Shown here in pieces: positions 17,600 through 26,751 of a stretch of 64,000 nucleotides of DNA. The DNA comes from Halobellus sp. LT62. Lineage in GTDB: Archaea; Halobacteriota; Halobacteria; Halobacteriales; Haloferacaceae. Location of the stretch: assembly GCF_037031285.1 (NCBI RefSeq), contig NZ_JAYEZO010000002.1, positions 310,001 through 374,000 of the forward strand. Direction: 5' to 3'. Position 1 is the first letter of the stretch; the number at the start of each line of letters is the position of its first letter. Made by a program: the position numbers and the translations under genes. A model generated the notes under the pieces. The model was not told where the DNA came from. It saw nothing but the letters and a program-made list of their open reading frames with translations, and searched no databases.

Positions 17600-18061
17600 A
17601 TGGTCCCGTCGATCACGACCGTCCTCCTCGGTCGGAACCGAACGGCTCGTCACCGATACGTCCTCGTCGCGCTCGCTGTTGGTTCCTTTTTCGCGACGTT
17701 CGCGGGATACGCACTCGGGATGTTCGACGTCTCGGGCGGAATCGTTTGGATCCCGTTCTATGCCGCGGTCGTCGGGATGATCGCCGCCGGCTGGGTCGGT
17801 TACCATCGGGCGGGGTTGGTGTTCGGGTGGGTCGTCACCTACACCTCGCTGCTCGGCTGGCACGCCGACTGGGCGCTGTACGCGATTTCGCGTCGGCCAC
17901 TCGCTGACCGGATCGCCTATTTCGTTCGACCGGACGGATTGGCGTTCCTGGCTGTCCAAGCATTCATTCTTGGAACGCTCGCGTTCATTCTGGGCCTTCT
18001 GGTTCGATGGGGATCCGCATCGCTCCGGAGCGAGACGAGTCCGTTCGTCGGCGACGAGTGA
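17600..18061 (+). CDS. predicted four-helix membrane protein
   Basis: A 153-residue protein that I do not recognise. It has four hydrophobic stretches (about residues 22-42, 48-66, 71-88 and 113-135), a Tyr/His-containing loop (GYHRAGLVFGW), and a short hydrophilic C terminus. No catalytic motif is visible. The ATG at 17600 starts a basic RNRTARHRY segment consistent with an inside-positive N terminus. It sits alone between the AAA ATPase and the PhnP-like gene, all on the same strand. Confidence 0.65.
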   Translation: MVPSITTVLLGRNRTARHRYVLVALAVGSFFATFAGYALGMFDVSGGIVWIPFYAAVVGMIAAGWVGYHRAGLVFGWVVTYTSLLGWHADWALYAISRRPLADRIAYFVRPDGLAFLAVQAFILGTLAFILGLLVRWGSASLRSETSPFVGDE

Positions 18062-18244
18062 ACGGCTCGGAGGTCCTCCCCACCGCGATCCCGGCCGAGT
18101 GAGTCGACGGCGGTGGATTCGACGTCGTACACGTTCACACGGACGATCCGCGCGCAGCACCGTCGTCGGCGATGCATCCGGTTCCAGTCTCGACACCGGT
18201 CCGCTTCGGGCACGCTTATCACCGTTCGCTCGCAACTCTCTTCG

Positions 18245-19069
18245 ATGCGGGTTACGTTGCTCGGGACGGGCGATACGACCGGGACGCCGACGGTCGGCTG
18301 CGACTGCGACACCTGCGCGGAGGCGCGTCGGCTCGACGTCGAGCGCACGCGCTTTTCGGTCCACGTCGAGAACGAGCGCACCGGCGAGTCGCTGCTCGTC
18401 GACTTCAGCCCCGACTTCCGACACCAGTTTCTCGCCCGCGAGGTCCCGCTCCCGGACGCGGGGCTCGTCACGCACATTCACTTCGACCACCTCGACGGCC
18501 TCGGCAACGCCTACCGGCTCTTCGACGACCTTCCCGTCTATGCGGCCGACGAGACCGACCCGAAAACGGGCGAGAGCGTCGCCGAAACGGTCTCGCGGAA
18601 GTACGACTACCTCGATCGCGTGACCGTCCACCCGGAGACGCCCTTCGAGCCGTTCGAGGTCTGCGGGCTTGAGGTGACGCTCGTGCCGGTCGATCACCCG
18701 CCGCTGATCTGCTTCGGGCTCGCGATCGAAGATCCCGAGACCGGCGCGAAGCTGTCGCTGTCGGGCGATACCAGCTACGGCATTCCCGAGCGGTCGCGGG
18801 CGGTCCTCGACGACCCCGACCTGCTTCTGGCCGACGGCATCGTCCCCGCGTCGCTGAGCGAGCACCACCCCCGCGGCGGGAAGCACCTCGACGCCGACGG
18901 CGTCCCGCGGACGTTCGGACAGAAGCATATGACCCGCGAGGGCGCGCTGGCCTTGGCGAACGATCTGTCGGCGACGGAGACCCGAATCGTCCACACATCG
19001 CACTTCTACCCCGCCGAGGAGGCGTTCGCGGAGCCGCTGGCGGTCGACGGTGAAATCTACGAGCTGTGA
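18245..19069 (+). CDS. PhnP-like metallo-beta-lactamase-fold hydrolase
   Basis: A 274-residue metal-dependent hydrolase. The N-terminal GCDCDTC (Cys19, Cys21, Cys24) is the structural zinc site characteristic of PhnP-type proteins. The active-site motif THIHFDHLDG gives His77, His79, Asp81 and His82. Later DHPPLICFGL, SGDTSYG and HTSHFYP supply further ligands. PhnP is a cyclic phosphodiesterase; no phosphonate genes occur here, so the real substrate is open. Translation starts at ATG 18245, where the fold begins (MRVTLLGTGDTTG). Confidence 0.87.
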   Translation: MRVTLLGTGDTTGTPTVGCDCDTCAEARRLDVERTRFSVHVENERTGESLLVDFSPDFRHQFLAREVPLPDAGLVTHIHFDHLDGLGNAYRLFDDLPVYAADETDPKTGESVAETVSRKYDYLDRVTVHPETPFEPFEVCGLEVTLVPVDHPPLICFGLAIEDPETGAKLSLSGDTSYGIPERSRAVLDDPDLLLADGIVPASLSEHHPRGGKHLDADGVPRTFGQKHMTREGALALANDLSATETRIVHTSHFYPAEEAFAEPLAVDGEIYEL

Positions 19070-19128
19070 GCGCCGGCGACGGAGTGAAATTGTGAGCGTC
19101 GTCGACGCCCGAAGAGCGCAATCGGCCG

Positions 19129-21123
19129 TTATTGACTGGCCGATCGGAGCTGCGGAACGCCGCCGCGCAGCAGGACGCTGAGCGCGACGACCGCGACGCC
19201 GGTGAGCTGAACCGCGAGGCTCGGCCCGAACGCGATCACGAGGAACAGCACCGCTCTGAGCGCTCGCTCGTACCGCGGGAGCCGACGCCCGAACTCGACG
19301 CCCATCGTGACCGACAGCGCGACCATCAGCCCGATCGACTGAACGACGACCGCGATGAGCGTCTCGGGGAACGACCAGAAGATCAGCGAGGGGTTGTACA
19401 CGAAGACGAACGGAATCAGGAACGTCGGGCCGCCGAGCCGGATCGACTCGAGCGCCGTCTCCAAGAAGTCCGATCCGGAGATGTTGATCGCCATCGCGAC
19501 CGCTAACGCCACCGGCGGGGTGAGCGCCGAGAGGAGCGCGAAGTAGAACACGAACATGTGCGCGACGATCGGTTCGACGATGAAGTCGTTCACGCTGCCG
19601 AGTTCGACGATCACCGGCGCGATGATCGTTGCCACCAGCAGGTACGCGGCGGGCGTCGGCATCCCGAGACCGAAGAGCAGCGCGAGGATCATACTGATGA
19701 CGAGGATGCCGACGAACGACGTGCCGGTGAGCGTCGACAGCGCGAACGTGATCCGGTTCGTCAGCCCGGTCGCCCCGAAGATGTTGATGACGACCGCGAG
19801 CGCGGCGAGCAACGCGACGAACGGCGCTGCGGACTCCCCGCCGTGTCTGAGTCCCGAGAGGAACTCGCGGGCGTACTGGCGGAGCGGTGCCCAGCCGAGA
19901 CCGTCGCTTGCGAGCAGGTAGACGAACCGCGTCGCGAACAGCGTCAACACGGTGTACAGACCGCTGTAGAGCGGGCCGTACCGCATCACGATGAGGAGGT
20001 AGATCAGGACGACGAGGGGGACGATGAACTGCGCGCTCTGCAGGAAGAACGTGCGTCTGGACTTCCCGTCCCCGTCCGACGGCTCCTCGGCCCCGTCAGG
20101 CGATTGCACTTCATCCTCGTCGCGTTCCCAGTCGTACCAGATCGACCACTGGTAGACGCCGTAACTGGTGACGCCGTAGTACAGAAACGCCGGGATCGCG
20201 GCGGCGATCGCGACGTCGGCGAAGGGGATGCCGAGAATGTCCGCCATGATGAACGCCGCAGAGCCCATAATCGGCGGCAGGACTTGCCCGGCCGTGCTCG
20301 CGACCGACTCGATCGCGCCGGCGTGCTTGCCGAGAATTCCCCGCTCTTGCATCAGCGGGATGGTGAAAGAGCCCGTCGCGGCGACGTTGACGCCCGCGCC
20401 GCCCATCATCGTGCCCATAAACATACTGGAGACGACGGCGGTCTGCGGGACCGCGCCTCTGAACGAGCCCTCCAATCGCTCTGTGAGTTCGAGGATGAGG
20501 TCGAACCCGCCGAACCGCCGGACGATTCCGGCGAAGATCACAAAGATCGCTACCCACGTCGCCGCGATCTGCGTGAGGAACCCGTAGACGCCCTGCAGGG
20601 AGATCGTGTTCTTGAACACGATCGTCTCCAGCGAGATCCCGCCGTGGCTGAGGATGCCCGGGAGGTACGGCCCGCCGACGCCGTACAGTACGGTCGCGAG
20701 CACGAGCGCGCCGAGGAAGTGCCCGAACTTATCGGAGGTGACGACCGTGACGAGGACGATCAACGACCCGCCGACGAGCAGGTCGACGTTGTTGTAGATC
20801 ACGAACGCGCCGGTTTCGAGCCAGCGATCGAAGACGAGGTGGACGTATGCGACCGACGCGATCGAGGCGACGAGCAGGAGGAGACTCCCTGCGGTGACAA
20901 CTCGGGAGACGCCGTCGTCGCTGTCGTCTTCCGGAATCAGCCCGCGGTTGACGAAGTACGTCGCGAGCGACAGGCCGAGCACGAGGTTCGTAAACAGCTG
21001 TTTCGGAAGGTATGGTGTCATCGCGTAGGCGATGACTGCGATCGAGAGGAGGGCCGGTGGGGTGCCTAAGACGAGCTTCCGAACCCATCCGTGACGGCCG
21101 ATGAATGAACGGAACGTACCCAT
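19129..21123 (-). CDS. TAXI-type TRAP transporter, fused membrane subunit
   Basis: A 664-residue integral membrane protein in which the small (DctQ-like) and large (DctM-like) TRAP subunits are fused, as usual for TAXI systems. About 16-18 hydrophobic segments are visible. Signature stretches are GFLTQIAATWVAIFVIFAGIVRRFGGF and GTMMGGAGVNVAATGSFTIPLM, and a repeated inverted counterpart GLGMPTPAAYLLVATIIAPVIVEL. It drives uptake with an ion gradient rather than ATP. The substrate-binding lipoprotein is encoded 21 bp upstream on the same strand, so they form an operon. Confidence 0.93.
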   Translation of the reverse strand: MGTFRSFIGRHGWVRKLVLGTPPALLSIAVIAYAMTPYLPKQLFTNLVLGLSLATYFVNRGLIPEDDSDDGVSRVVTAGSLLLLVASIASVAYVHLVFDRWLETGAFVIYNNVDLLVGGSLIVLVTVVTSDKFGHFLGALVLATVLYGVGGPYLPGILSHGGISLETIVFKNTISLQGVYGFLTQIAATWVAIFVIFAGIVRRFGGFDLILELTERLEGSFRGAVPQTAVVSSMFMGTMMGGAGVNVAATGSFTIPLMQERGILGKHAGAIESVASTAGQVLPPIMGSAAFIMADILGIPFADVAIAAAIPAFLYYGVTSYGVYQWSIWYDWERDEDEVQSPDGAEEPSDGDGKSRRTFFLQSAQFIVPLVVLIYLLIVMRYGPLYSGLYTVLTLFATRFVYLLASDGLGWAPLRQYAREFLSGLRHGGESAAPFVALLAALAVVINIFGATGLTNRITFALSTLTGTSFVGILVISMILALLFGLGMPTPAAYLLVATIIAPVIVELGSVNDFIVEPIVAHMFVFYFALLSALTPPVALAVAMAINISGSDFLETALESIRLGGPTFLIPFVFVYNPSLIFWSFPETLIAVVVQSIGLMVALSVTMGVEFGRRLPRYERALRAVLFLVIAFGPSLAVQLTGVAVVALSVLLRGGVPQLRSASQ

Positions 21124-21144
21124 CGTGTGCCTCGTTCGTCGCCC

Positions 21145-22284
21145 TCAGAAACTCCCCGCGGTGAGGTCGTCGTTCCAGAGTCCCTGCTCTTCGAAGAACT
21201 CGACGGCTCCCGGATGGACCGGGATGTCCGGGTGCAACGTACTCGTCCACACCTCGTCGTCCTCGAACAGCCGCCAGCCCTCGTGAGCGTCGATGAGCGC
21301 TTCGCGGTTGCTCCAGAGCGCGTCGAGAAGGTTGTACACGCTGTCGGCGTCGACCTTGTCGGTCGTGTAGTGCGGGTAATCGACGCGGACCGTCGTCGTC
21401 TCGCTCTCGTCGGTGTACTCCTCGATGCTGTCGCCGAAGTCCCCGTTCGGAAGCGTCTCCAGCGAGAGCCACTCGTGGTCCTCGATCGCCTGCTCGGTCT
21501 CGTCGGTGAGCCCCAGCAGCCGGACGTCGTTGTCGGAGTACGCCTGCTGCATGAACCCGGGCGTCAGTCCGCTCACGATGCCGGGGCCGCCCATCGCGTC
21601 GACCCGACCGGCGCTGAACTCTTGGGGAATCTCAGTCGCGCCTTGGTGGACGAGTTCGTAGTTGCCCTCACCGACCGCGAGGTCGAGTGCGGTCCGGTAG
21701 TACTCTTGATAGGTCGACCCCTGCGTCCCCGTCGCGATGGACGCGCCGTCGAGGTCCGACCAGTACTCGTAGTCGCTGTCGGTCGGCACGAGGATCGGCT
21801 CGATCAACGTCGTCTGCGTCATCATCTGGTAGATCTCGTGGTTGAATTCGACCTGCGAGAACTCCGCTTCGCGGTTCATCGCGTTGAGCCCCGCGAAGGC
21901 CGTCCCGAAGGCGAGTTCCTCGTTGCCGCCGACCAACCGCACCATCGACTCTCCGCTCGTCCCCGAGACCACGTCGAGGCCGACGTCGCTCTCCCTGTCG
22001 AGCACGCCCGCCGCGGCGTTGTGCATCAGGAACGTCACGCCGTTCTGCGGCCCGGAGATGATCCCGAACGTCGAGACGGACTCGGGCTCCGACCCGCCAT
22101 CGGTATCTCCGCCGTCGGAGTCACCGTCACCGGACGACGAGTCGCCCCCGTAGCTGTCTCCGCCGCTGTCGCCACCACTGTCACCTCCGTTGTCGCCCGA
22201 GCAACCGGCGAGCCCGGCTAACGCGGCGACACCGCCGATCGTCTTGAGCGATTCGCGTCGTGTGATAGACCTTCTCATTGTCAT
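21145..22284 (-). CDS. TAXI-family TRAP solute-binding lipoprotein
   Basis: A 379-residue extracytoplasmic binding protein. The N terminus has a twin-arginine signal (TRRESLKTIGGVAALAGLAG) ending in a lipobox Cys, followed by a long Gly/Ser/Asp-rich spacer (GGDSGGDSYGGD and similar) that tethers it outside the membrane. The TAXI domain begins at STFGIISGPQNGVTFLMHNAAAG. GTAFAGLNAMNREAEF and ATGTQGSTYQEYYRTAL fit the ligand-binding fold. Such proteins bind small organic acids or amino acids; the ligand is unknown. ATG 22284 was used; ATG 22278 is also possible. Confidence 0.92.
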   Translation of the reverse strand: MTMRRSITRRESLKTIGGVAALAGLAGCSGDNGGDSGGDSGGDSYGGDSSSGDGDSDGGDTDGGSEPESVSTFGIISGPQNGVTFLMHNAAAGVLDRESDVGLDVVSGTSGESMVRLVGGNEELAFGTAFAGLNAMNREAEFSQVEFNHEIYQMMTQTTLIEPILVPTDSDYEYWSDLDGASIATGTQGSTYQEYYRTALDLAVGEGNYELVHQGATEIPQEFSAGRVDAMGGPGIVSGLTPGFMQQAYSDNDVRLLGLTDETEQAIEDHEWLSLETLPNGDFGDSIEEYTDESETTTVRVDYPHYTTDKVDADSVYNLLDALWSNREALIDAHEGWRLFEDDEVWTSTLHPDIPVHPGAVEFFEEQGLWNDDLTAGSF

Positions 22285-22595
22285 CCTACTCGTGTGGAAC
22301 CGATTATCGATTATAATTGTTACGATTAATTATGTTCTATTGAGCGGAACACCGAATATCCGGCGTATGAGGTGTGAGAACGCAATATAATCCTATCTAG
22401 AATATTACTAAAAATTGGCATTATCGAAAATCATCCGGTAGACGCGCTTAACCGTCCGCGTAGCCGCACTCGCCGGCATCGTCGTGGCTCGCTGAAAACC
22501 GGCTCTCACCGAGTGGTCCTGTTCGCACGAGCGAAACGGGAACACGTCTCGTAGCGCATCCACGCTTCGTACCGTATTCAGCTGTCGTAGTGTCT
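22285..22595. other. 311-bp AT-rich intergenic region upstream of the TRAP operon
   Basis: Much richer in A+T than the rest of the window between about 22300 and 22440 (runs such as ACTAAAAATTGG and CAATATAATCC). It separates the TRAP operon start from the 3' end of the IclR gene. No gene is visible. It contains a TATA box for the TRAP operon and is the natural place for an IclR-type operator; several short A/T palindromes (ATCGAT, TTATAA, ATTAAT) are present but none stands out. Confidence 0.6.
22309..22318 (-). promoter_or_regulatory. TATA box of the TRAP operon
   Basis: On the minus strand this reads ATTATAATCG. It is centred about 30 nt from the ATG at 22284, which fits a leaderless or very short-leader haloarchaeal transcript. 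Confidence 0.5.
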
Positions 22596-23381
22596 TTACG
22601 CCTCATATCGCATACTCAGTTCGATCTCGTTTTTCGTCCCGAGCAGCAGATCCGAGAGCTCCGAGCGCAGGTACGACTCGTTCAGCCTGTGAGCGGGGCC
22701 GGCGACGCAGACCGAGCCGATCGGCGAGCCGTCCTCGTGCTGGATCGGGACGCTGATCGCGTTGCCGCCGTCGACCGCCTCCTCGAGGTGAAGTGCGTAC
22801 CCCTGCTGTCGAATCCGATCGAGTTCCGCGAACAGCCTGTCTCTGTCGGTGATCGTCTGCTCGGTGTACGCGGGGAGGCCTCGCCGGTCGAGGATCGCGT
22901 TCACCTCGCTTTTGCTCATCCGAGCGAGAATGGCCTTCCCCGCCGAAAACGCGTGGAGGTGTCCCCGGTAGCCGACGCGCGTGAACGACCGGTACAGCTC
23001 GTTGCCCGACTGCATATACAGGTAGACGGCGTACCCGTTCTCCTCGACGACCAGCCACACCTTCTCACCAACTTTCTCCGCCAGCGCGTCGATTTTCGGC
23101 TTTCCGGCCTCGTACAGCGGATGCGACCGCTGCGCTTCGATACCGTAATCGAGGAACAACTGTCCGATCCGGTAGCCGTCGTCGGTCTCGACGAGATAGC
23201 CCGCGTCCTCCAGCGTCCGGAGGTGGCGGTAGACGGTACTCTTCGCGCTGTCGGTTCCCTCGGCGATCGTCGATAGCGTCGCGGGGCCGTGCTCCTTGAG
23301 AAACCGAAGGACGCCGATGGATTTCTGCGTCGCCTCGACGTAATTCGGGCCGTCGTTTCCGCGTTCGGTTCCGCCTTCCAT
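22596..23381 (-). CDS. IclR-family transcriptional regulator
   Basis: A 261-residue regulator. The N-terminal winged helix-turn-helix (SIGVLRFLKEHGPATLSTIAEGTDSAKSTVYRHLRTLEDAGYL, about residues 20-62) is followed by the IclR ligand-binding domain, with SAGKAILARM (about 150) and GNAISVPIQHEDGSPIGSVCVAGP. IclR proteins sense small aromatic or organic acids. The gene lies directly upstream of, and in line with, the TRAP operon, with an AT-rich gap between them, so control of substrate uptake is the obvious inference. Start ATG 23381; the upstream extension is not family-like. Confidence 0.92.
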   Translation of the reverse strand: MEGGTERGNDGPNYVEATQKSIGVLRFLKEHGPATLSTIAEGTDSAKSTVYRHLRTLEDAGYLVETDDGYRIGQLFLDYGIEAQRSHPLYEAGKPKIDALAEKVGEKVWLVVEENGYAVYLYMQSGNELYRSFTRVGYRGHLHAFSAGKAILARMSKSEVNAILDRRGLPAYTEQTITDRDRLFAELDRIRQQGYALHLEEAVDGGNAISVPIQHEDGSPIGSVCVAGPAHRLNESYLRSELSDLLLGTKNEIELSMRYEA

Positions 23382-23476
23382 ACTGTGGGGTATCGACGGA
23401 CACACAAAAGTTTCACTCTCGCGAACAGACTCCGAGAAACCGACAACAATCACCGGATTCTGCAGCATTCAGAACG

Positions 23477-23535
23477 TATATAGTAAAAATGGCGAATGAC
23501 TAATTATGAACCTCGATCCGACTCGCAGCGAGGTG
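23477..23535 (+). promoter_or_regulatory. TATA box and Shine-Dalgarno site of the metallo-hydrolase gene
   Basis: TATATAG at 23477-23483 is a likely TATA box. A transcript starting about 26 nt later would exclude the ATG at 23496 and leave a ~40-nt leader. That leader has GAGGTG at 23530-23535, nine bases before the GTG at 23544. This decides the start of the following gene. Confidence 0.5.
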
Positions 23536-23543
23536 CGGCCGTC

Positions 23544-24389
23544 GTGAAAACGACCCTTCTCGGGACCGCGAACCCGATCCCGACACTCGATCGCGCGGGT
23601 AACGCGATCCTCGTCGAGGTCGCGGGCGAACCATACCTCGTCGACTGCGGCCCCCGAACAGTGTACGAACTCCTCCGAAACGAGGTTGACCCCGGCGACG
23701 TCGAGAACCTCCTGTTCACGCACCATCACATGGATCACAACCTCTCGTTTTTCCACCTCGCCATCGTCGGCTGGACGGCGGGCCGAGAGTCGCTCGAGAT
23801 CTACGGCCCCACCGGGACCGAGGAGCTCGTCGACGGGCTGTACTCGCTCTGGGAGGAGGACATCGAATACCGGAAGGAGGCGGGCTATCCCGCCGACGGA
23901 ATCGAGCGCATCTCCACGACGCGCGTCGCGGAGGGTTTCGAGTTGGTGACCGACGACGTCCGCATCGAGGCACTGCCGGTCGAGCACTCGATCGAGACCT
24001 ACGGCTACAAATTCACCGAGCGGGAGACCGGTTCGACGACCGTGCTCTCCTCCGACACCGCGAAGATCGACCGGCTCGCGGCGTTCGCGTCCGACGCCGA
24101 CGTCCTCGTGATGACGTGCGGGATCGTGCCGGTCGGTGAGACCCCCGACGACGGCTTCGTCTGGGAGCGATACACCGAACCGTACGAGGAGGAGCGCCGA
24201 AACGTCCTGATGAACTACCACGTCACGCCGACGCAGGCGGGCGAGATCGCGGCCGACGCCGACGTCGACACGCTCGTCCTGACGCACTTCACGCCGTACC
24301 CCGACCGCGACGCCATCGAGGCGGAGGCAGGGGCGGTGTTCGACGGCGAGGTCATCGCCGCCGAGGACGGCTTTTCGATCACCGTCTGA
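23544..24389 (+). CDS. metallo-beta-lactamase-fold hydrolase (RNase Z/arylsulfatase-like group)
   Basis: A 281-residue hydrolase. The motif FTHHHMDHNLSFFHLA places His60, His62, Asp64 and His65 for metal binding. LPVEHSIETYGYKF, SSDTAKID and LVLTHFTPYPD are the later ligand loops. The order resembles RNase Z and related hydrolases, but the exosite arm of RNase Z is missing, so a small-molecule substrate is more likely. The GTG start at 23544 is supported by an SD and TATA box; a 16-residue longer form from ATG 23496 is possible. Close to the TRAP/IclR genes, perhaps acting on the imported compound. Confidence 0.85.
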   Translation: MKTTLLGTANPIPTLDRAGNAILVEVAGEPYLVDCGPRTVYELLRNEVDPGDVENLLFTHHHMDHNLSFFHLAIVGWTAGRESLEIYGPTGTEELVDGLYSLWEEDIEYRKEAGYPADGIERISTTRVAEGFELVTDDVRIEALPVEHSIETYGYKFTERETGSTTVLSSDTAKIDRLAAFASDADVLVMTCGIVPVGETPDDGFVWERYTEPYEEERRNVLMNYHVTPTQAGEIAADADVDTLVLTHFTPYPDRDAIEAEAGAVFDGEVIAAEDGFSITV

Positions 24390-24535
24390 TCGGTCGCTCG
24401 CGGCTCGTCTCTTCTGACCGCGGTCGTGCGTATCCACTCACGAGCGCACAGAAAATCGAACGTGCGGTCGCACACAAAACCCGAACGCGCCGAGACGGTT
24501 CCGCGGCGCGTCTCGCCTGCCTGCACAGCACCGCG

Positions 24536-25066
24536 CTACCCGAGCAGGTACTTCGCGACCCGACGCTCACCCAGCTTCGTCCGTTCGATGACCGCGTCCA
24601 GTCCGAGGACGCGTCCCGCGCCGAGAACGCCGACGGTGACGAACAGCAGCAGTCCCATCAGGTCACCGTTGACGAGGCCCTGCCCCCAGCTGGCGTTCCC
24701 GAGGTAGAAGAACGCCATCAGGACGCCGCCGAAGAGGCTCGCCAGCCTGACGAGCGCGCCGACGACGAGTCCGAGCCCGATGAGCGTCTCACCCACGGGA
24801 ATCATGACGTTCGTGAACTCCAGCAGCCACGTCGTCTGACCGGCCCAGACGAGGAAGCCCTGAATCGGACTCGCGGCCGGGGCGTTGGCGAGATACCCCT
24901 GCGCGCTGAACGGTTCACCCGAGACGAAGGCGAACTTGGTGATCCCCGCGTGCAGGAACCAATACCCCGTGAGGACGCGGAGTACGGCGACCCAGTACCC
25001 CGCGAGCGTCCCCTGCAGGTCGAAGTCCAGCGGGTTCGCGACCGTCGTTCGAGTGGATGTGGCCAT
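24536..25066 (-). CDS. DoxX-family membrane protein
   Basis: A 176-residue protein with four membrane helices. The DoxX opening VLRVLTGYWFLHAGITKF (about residues 28-45) is followed by an extracytoplasmic loop, then IPVGETLIGLGLVVGALVRLASLFGGVLMAFFYLG and a last helix. DoxX proteins are linked to thiosulfate:quinone oxidoreductase or general redox roles; no DoxA/DoxD partners are seen here. GAGGTGAAGG on the minus strand, just before the ATG, is a good ribosome binding site, which supports the start at 25066. Confidence 0.88.
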   Translation of the reverse strand: MATSTRTTVANPLDFDLQGTLAGYWVAVLRVLTGYWFLHAGITKFAFVSGEPFSAQGYLANAPAASPIQGFLVWAGQTTWLLEFTNVMIPVGETLIGLGLVVGALVRLASLFGGVLMAFFYLGNASWGQGLVNGDLMGLLLFVTVGVLGAGRVLGLDAVIERTKLGERRVAKYLLG

Positions 25067-25189
25067 CGTCCTTCACCTCACATCTGAACGATGGGACGGA
25101 AATACGGTATCTCTCTAGGATGGTTTTCAGATTCTTGGAACCGATGAACTACTATCCGAGTCAACTCAGCGGACACGGCCGCTCTCGGC

Positions 25190-26170
25190 TCAGCGGAACC
25201 GATCCAGCCCCGACTGCCGCCGCGCGACGCCCGGCGGGTCCCGCTTCCACGCCGTCCGATCCGCGCGAAGGCCCTCGGTGTCGACATCGGGCGGGGTGTC
25301 TTCCTCGTACGCGGAGCAGTCGTCGCCGCAGCGTCGACTGGGTTCGACGACACAGTCGAACCGCGAGCAGTACGGACGGCCGTCTGGCGTCGCGGTCGCG
25401 TGCACACAGGCGGGGAAGTCGTAGGTCCGCCAACCTTTCCCGTAGGCTCGTTCGGCGATACGCCGCCTCGCTCGCGCCTTCTCGTCGGCGTCGACGACCG
25501 CCACGTCGGTTCTGAGCGCTCCCTCCTCGACGAGTTCGACGCCGGGTTCGTCGGTGGCGAGCGACGTCGGCTCCCGAATCACGTTCTTCTCTCCAGTCTC
25601 GGGATCGAACCGCCAGACGCCGACCTCGCGCGGGATCCGGTTCAGGTGCGCGCGGGTGACGTGGCTCTCGGTCGCGAGGATCACCTCCTCGAACAGTCCG
25701 AGCGAGACGTCGGTGCGGAGTTGCCGCGAGAGCGCGCCCGGGTCGCCGAGGTCGGGCTTGTTCTCGATGCCCACGAGACCCGCGAACCACTCGTCGGGGT
25801 ACCGAGTCGTCCGCCGGAGGAACTCTCGACCGCTCTGGCGCTCGGTCTCGAAGAACCCGACCTCGACCGCCCGCTCGAGCACCGGTTCACGAAGCCCCCA
25901 CTCGTCGCGGAGCGCGCGGTACCGCGAGACCGCCTCGCCGACGCCGACGTCGCTCTCGATCGCGCGGACCGGAATCGTCCGATCGGTGATCCGGGCGCGT
26001 TCGTCGAACGCCGGGCCGGGAACGACGCCAACGACGTCGACGATGCGCCGCCCCGATCGGTCGACCGCCGCGCCGAGTTGGCGACTCAGCACCCACTCGG
26101 TCGTCGCTTCGAGATGCGAACACAACGCGAGTTCGAAGGCGAACTCTTGAGGCGTGTCGGCGTCGGCCAC
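25190..26170 (-). CDS. DUF5787-family haloarchaeal protein
   Basis: A 326-residue protein conserved in haloarchaea. It opens EFAFELALCSHLEATTEWVLSRQLG. A central segment RYPDEWFAGLVGIENKPDLGDPGALSRQLRTDV resembles the acidic-Lys core of restriction-like nucleases (E-x-K after a conserved D), which suggests but does not prove a nuclease-like fold. The C-terminal part is Cys-rich (CVHATATPDGRPYCSRFDC, RRCGDDC), likely a metal or Fe-S site. Function unknown. It stands alone between doxX and the NifU-like gene, with ~120 bp on each side. Confidence 0.78.
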   Translation of the reverse strand: MADADTPQEFAFELALCSHLEATTEWVLSRQLGAAVDRSGRRIVDVVGVVPGPAFDERARITDRTIPVRAIESDVGVGEAVSRYRALRDEWGLREPVLERAVEVGFFETERQSGREFLRRTTRYPDEWFAGLVGIENKPDLGDPGALSRQLRTDVSLGLFEEVILATESHVTRAHLNRIPREVGVWRFDPETGEKNVIREPTSLATDEPGVELVEEGALRTDVAVVDADEKARARRRIAERAYGKGWRTYDFPACVHATATPDGRPYCSRFDCVVEPSRRCGDDCSAYEEDTPPDVDTEGLRADRTAWKRDPPGVARRQSGLDRFR

Positions 26171-26295
26171 GCCGTACTGAGAGAGCTACGGAACCAAAAG
26201 CTCCCCGTCGCCGCCGCGGGTCGACACCCAGTCCGAGACGCGGGTCGACGCCCCGTCCGGGACGCGACTCGTCGCCGCGTCCGGACCGGACCCGT

Positions 26296-26628
26296 TCAGA
26301 AGTGTCCCGGATCTTCAGTGCCGTACTGGAGTTCGCCGCCGCGGCCACCTTCGACGGTGCTGCTGCCGTGGTCGCCCGCGCTCGGAACCTTCACGCGGAC
26401 GTCCGTGATCTCGTCGAACTCCATCATCAGGTCCGCCTTGATGTTGTCGGCCGTGATGTTCGAGATGCCGCAGCCGGCGCACGCGCCGCCGAGTTCGACG
26501 ACGACCTCGCCGGAGTCGGGATCGGCCTTCCGGACGACGCTCTCGCCGCCGTGCATCTGGATGATCGGCATCTGCCCGGCCATCCACGTCTCGACGCGTC
26601 GCCGGAGAGACTCATCGGATTCGCTCAT
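26296..26628 (-). CDS. NifU-like Fe-S scaffold domain protein
   Basis: A 110-residue protein with a NifU C-terminal-type domain that carries or delivers Fe-S clusters. The cluster motif [10 protein letters not shown] gives Cys50 and Cys53, the CxxC of this family. [22 protein letters not shown] precedes it in place of the usual RPxLxxDGGDV, so the N-terminal half is slightly divergent. The tail ([26 protein letters not shown]) is a disordered extension. The start is ATG 26628; the upstream frame reads into the flanking region. Confidence 0.88.
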   Translation of the reverse strand: MSESDESLRRRVETWMAGQMPIIQMHGGESVVRKADPDSGEVVVELGGACAGCGISNITADNIKADLMMEFDEITDVRVKVPSAGDHGSSTVEGGRGGELQYGTEDPGHF

Positions 26629-26751
26629 TGGCCCCTCTTGGAGCCCGACGCTTTGGAACTTTGCGGTTGTGATCACGCCGTCCGCGGGTCGAGAAAAGTG
26701 TGTCACGGTCGTTGCGGGTGGTTCGGGCGTCACGGCCGTTGCGCGTTTCAC

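Noticed and set aside
18245-19069. Phosphonate degradation locus (PhnP-like gene)
   Set aside because: No other phn genes are present, so the family resemblance alone does not support phosphonate use.
19558-21069. Open frame of about 500 codons opposite the TRAP membrane subunit
   Set aside because: Arg/Asp-rich mirror of a strongly conserved membrane protein; no independent motif or start signal.
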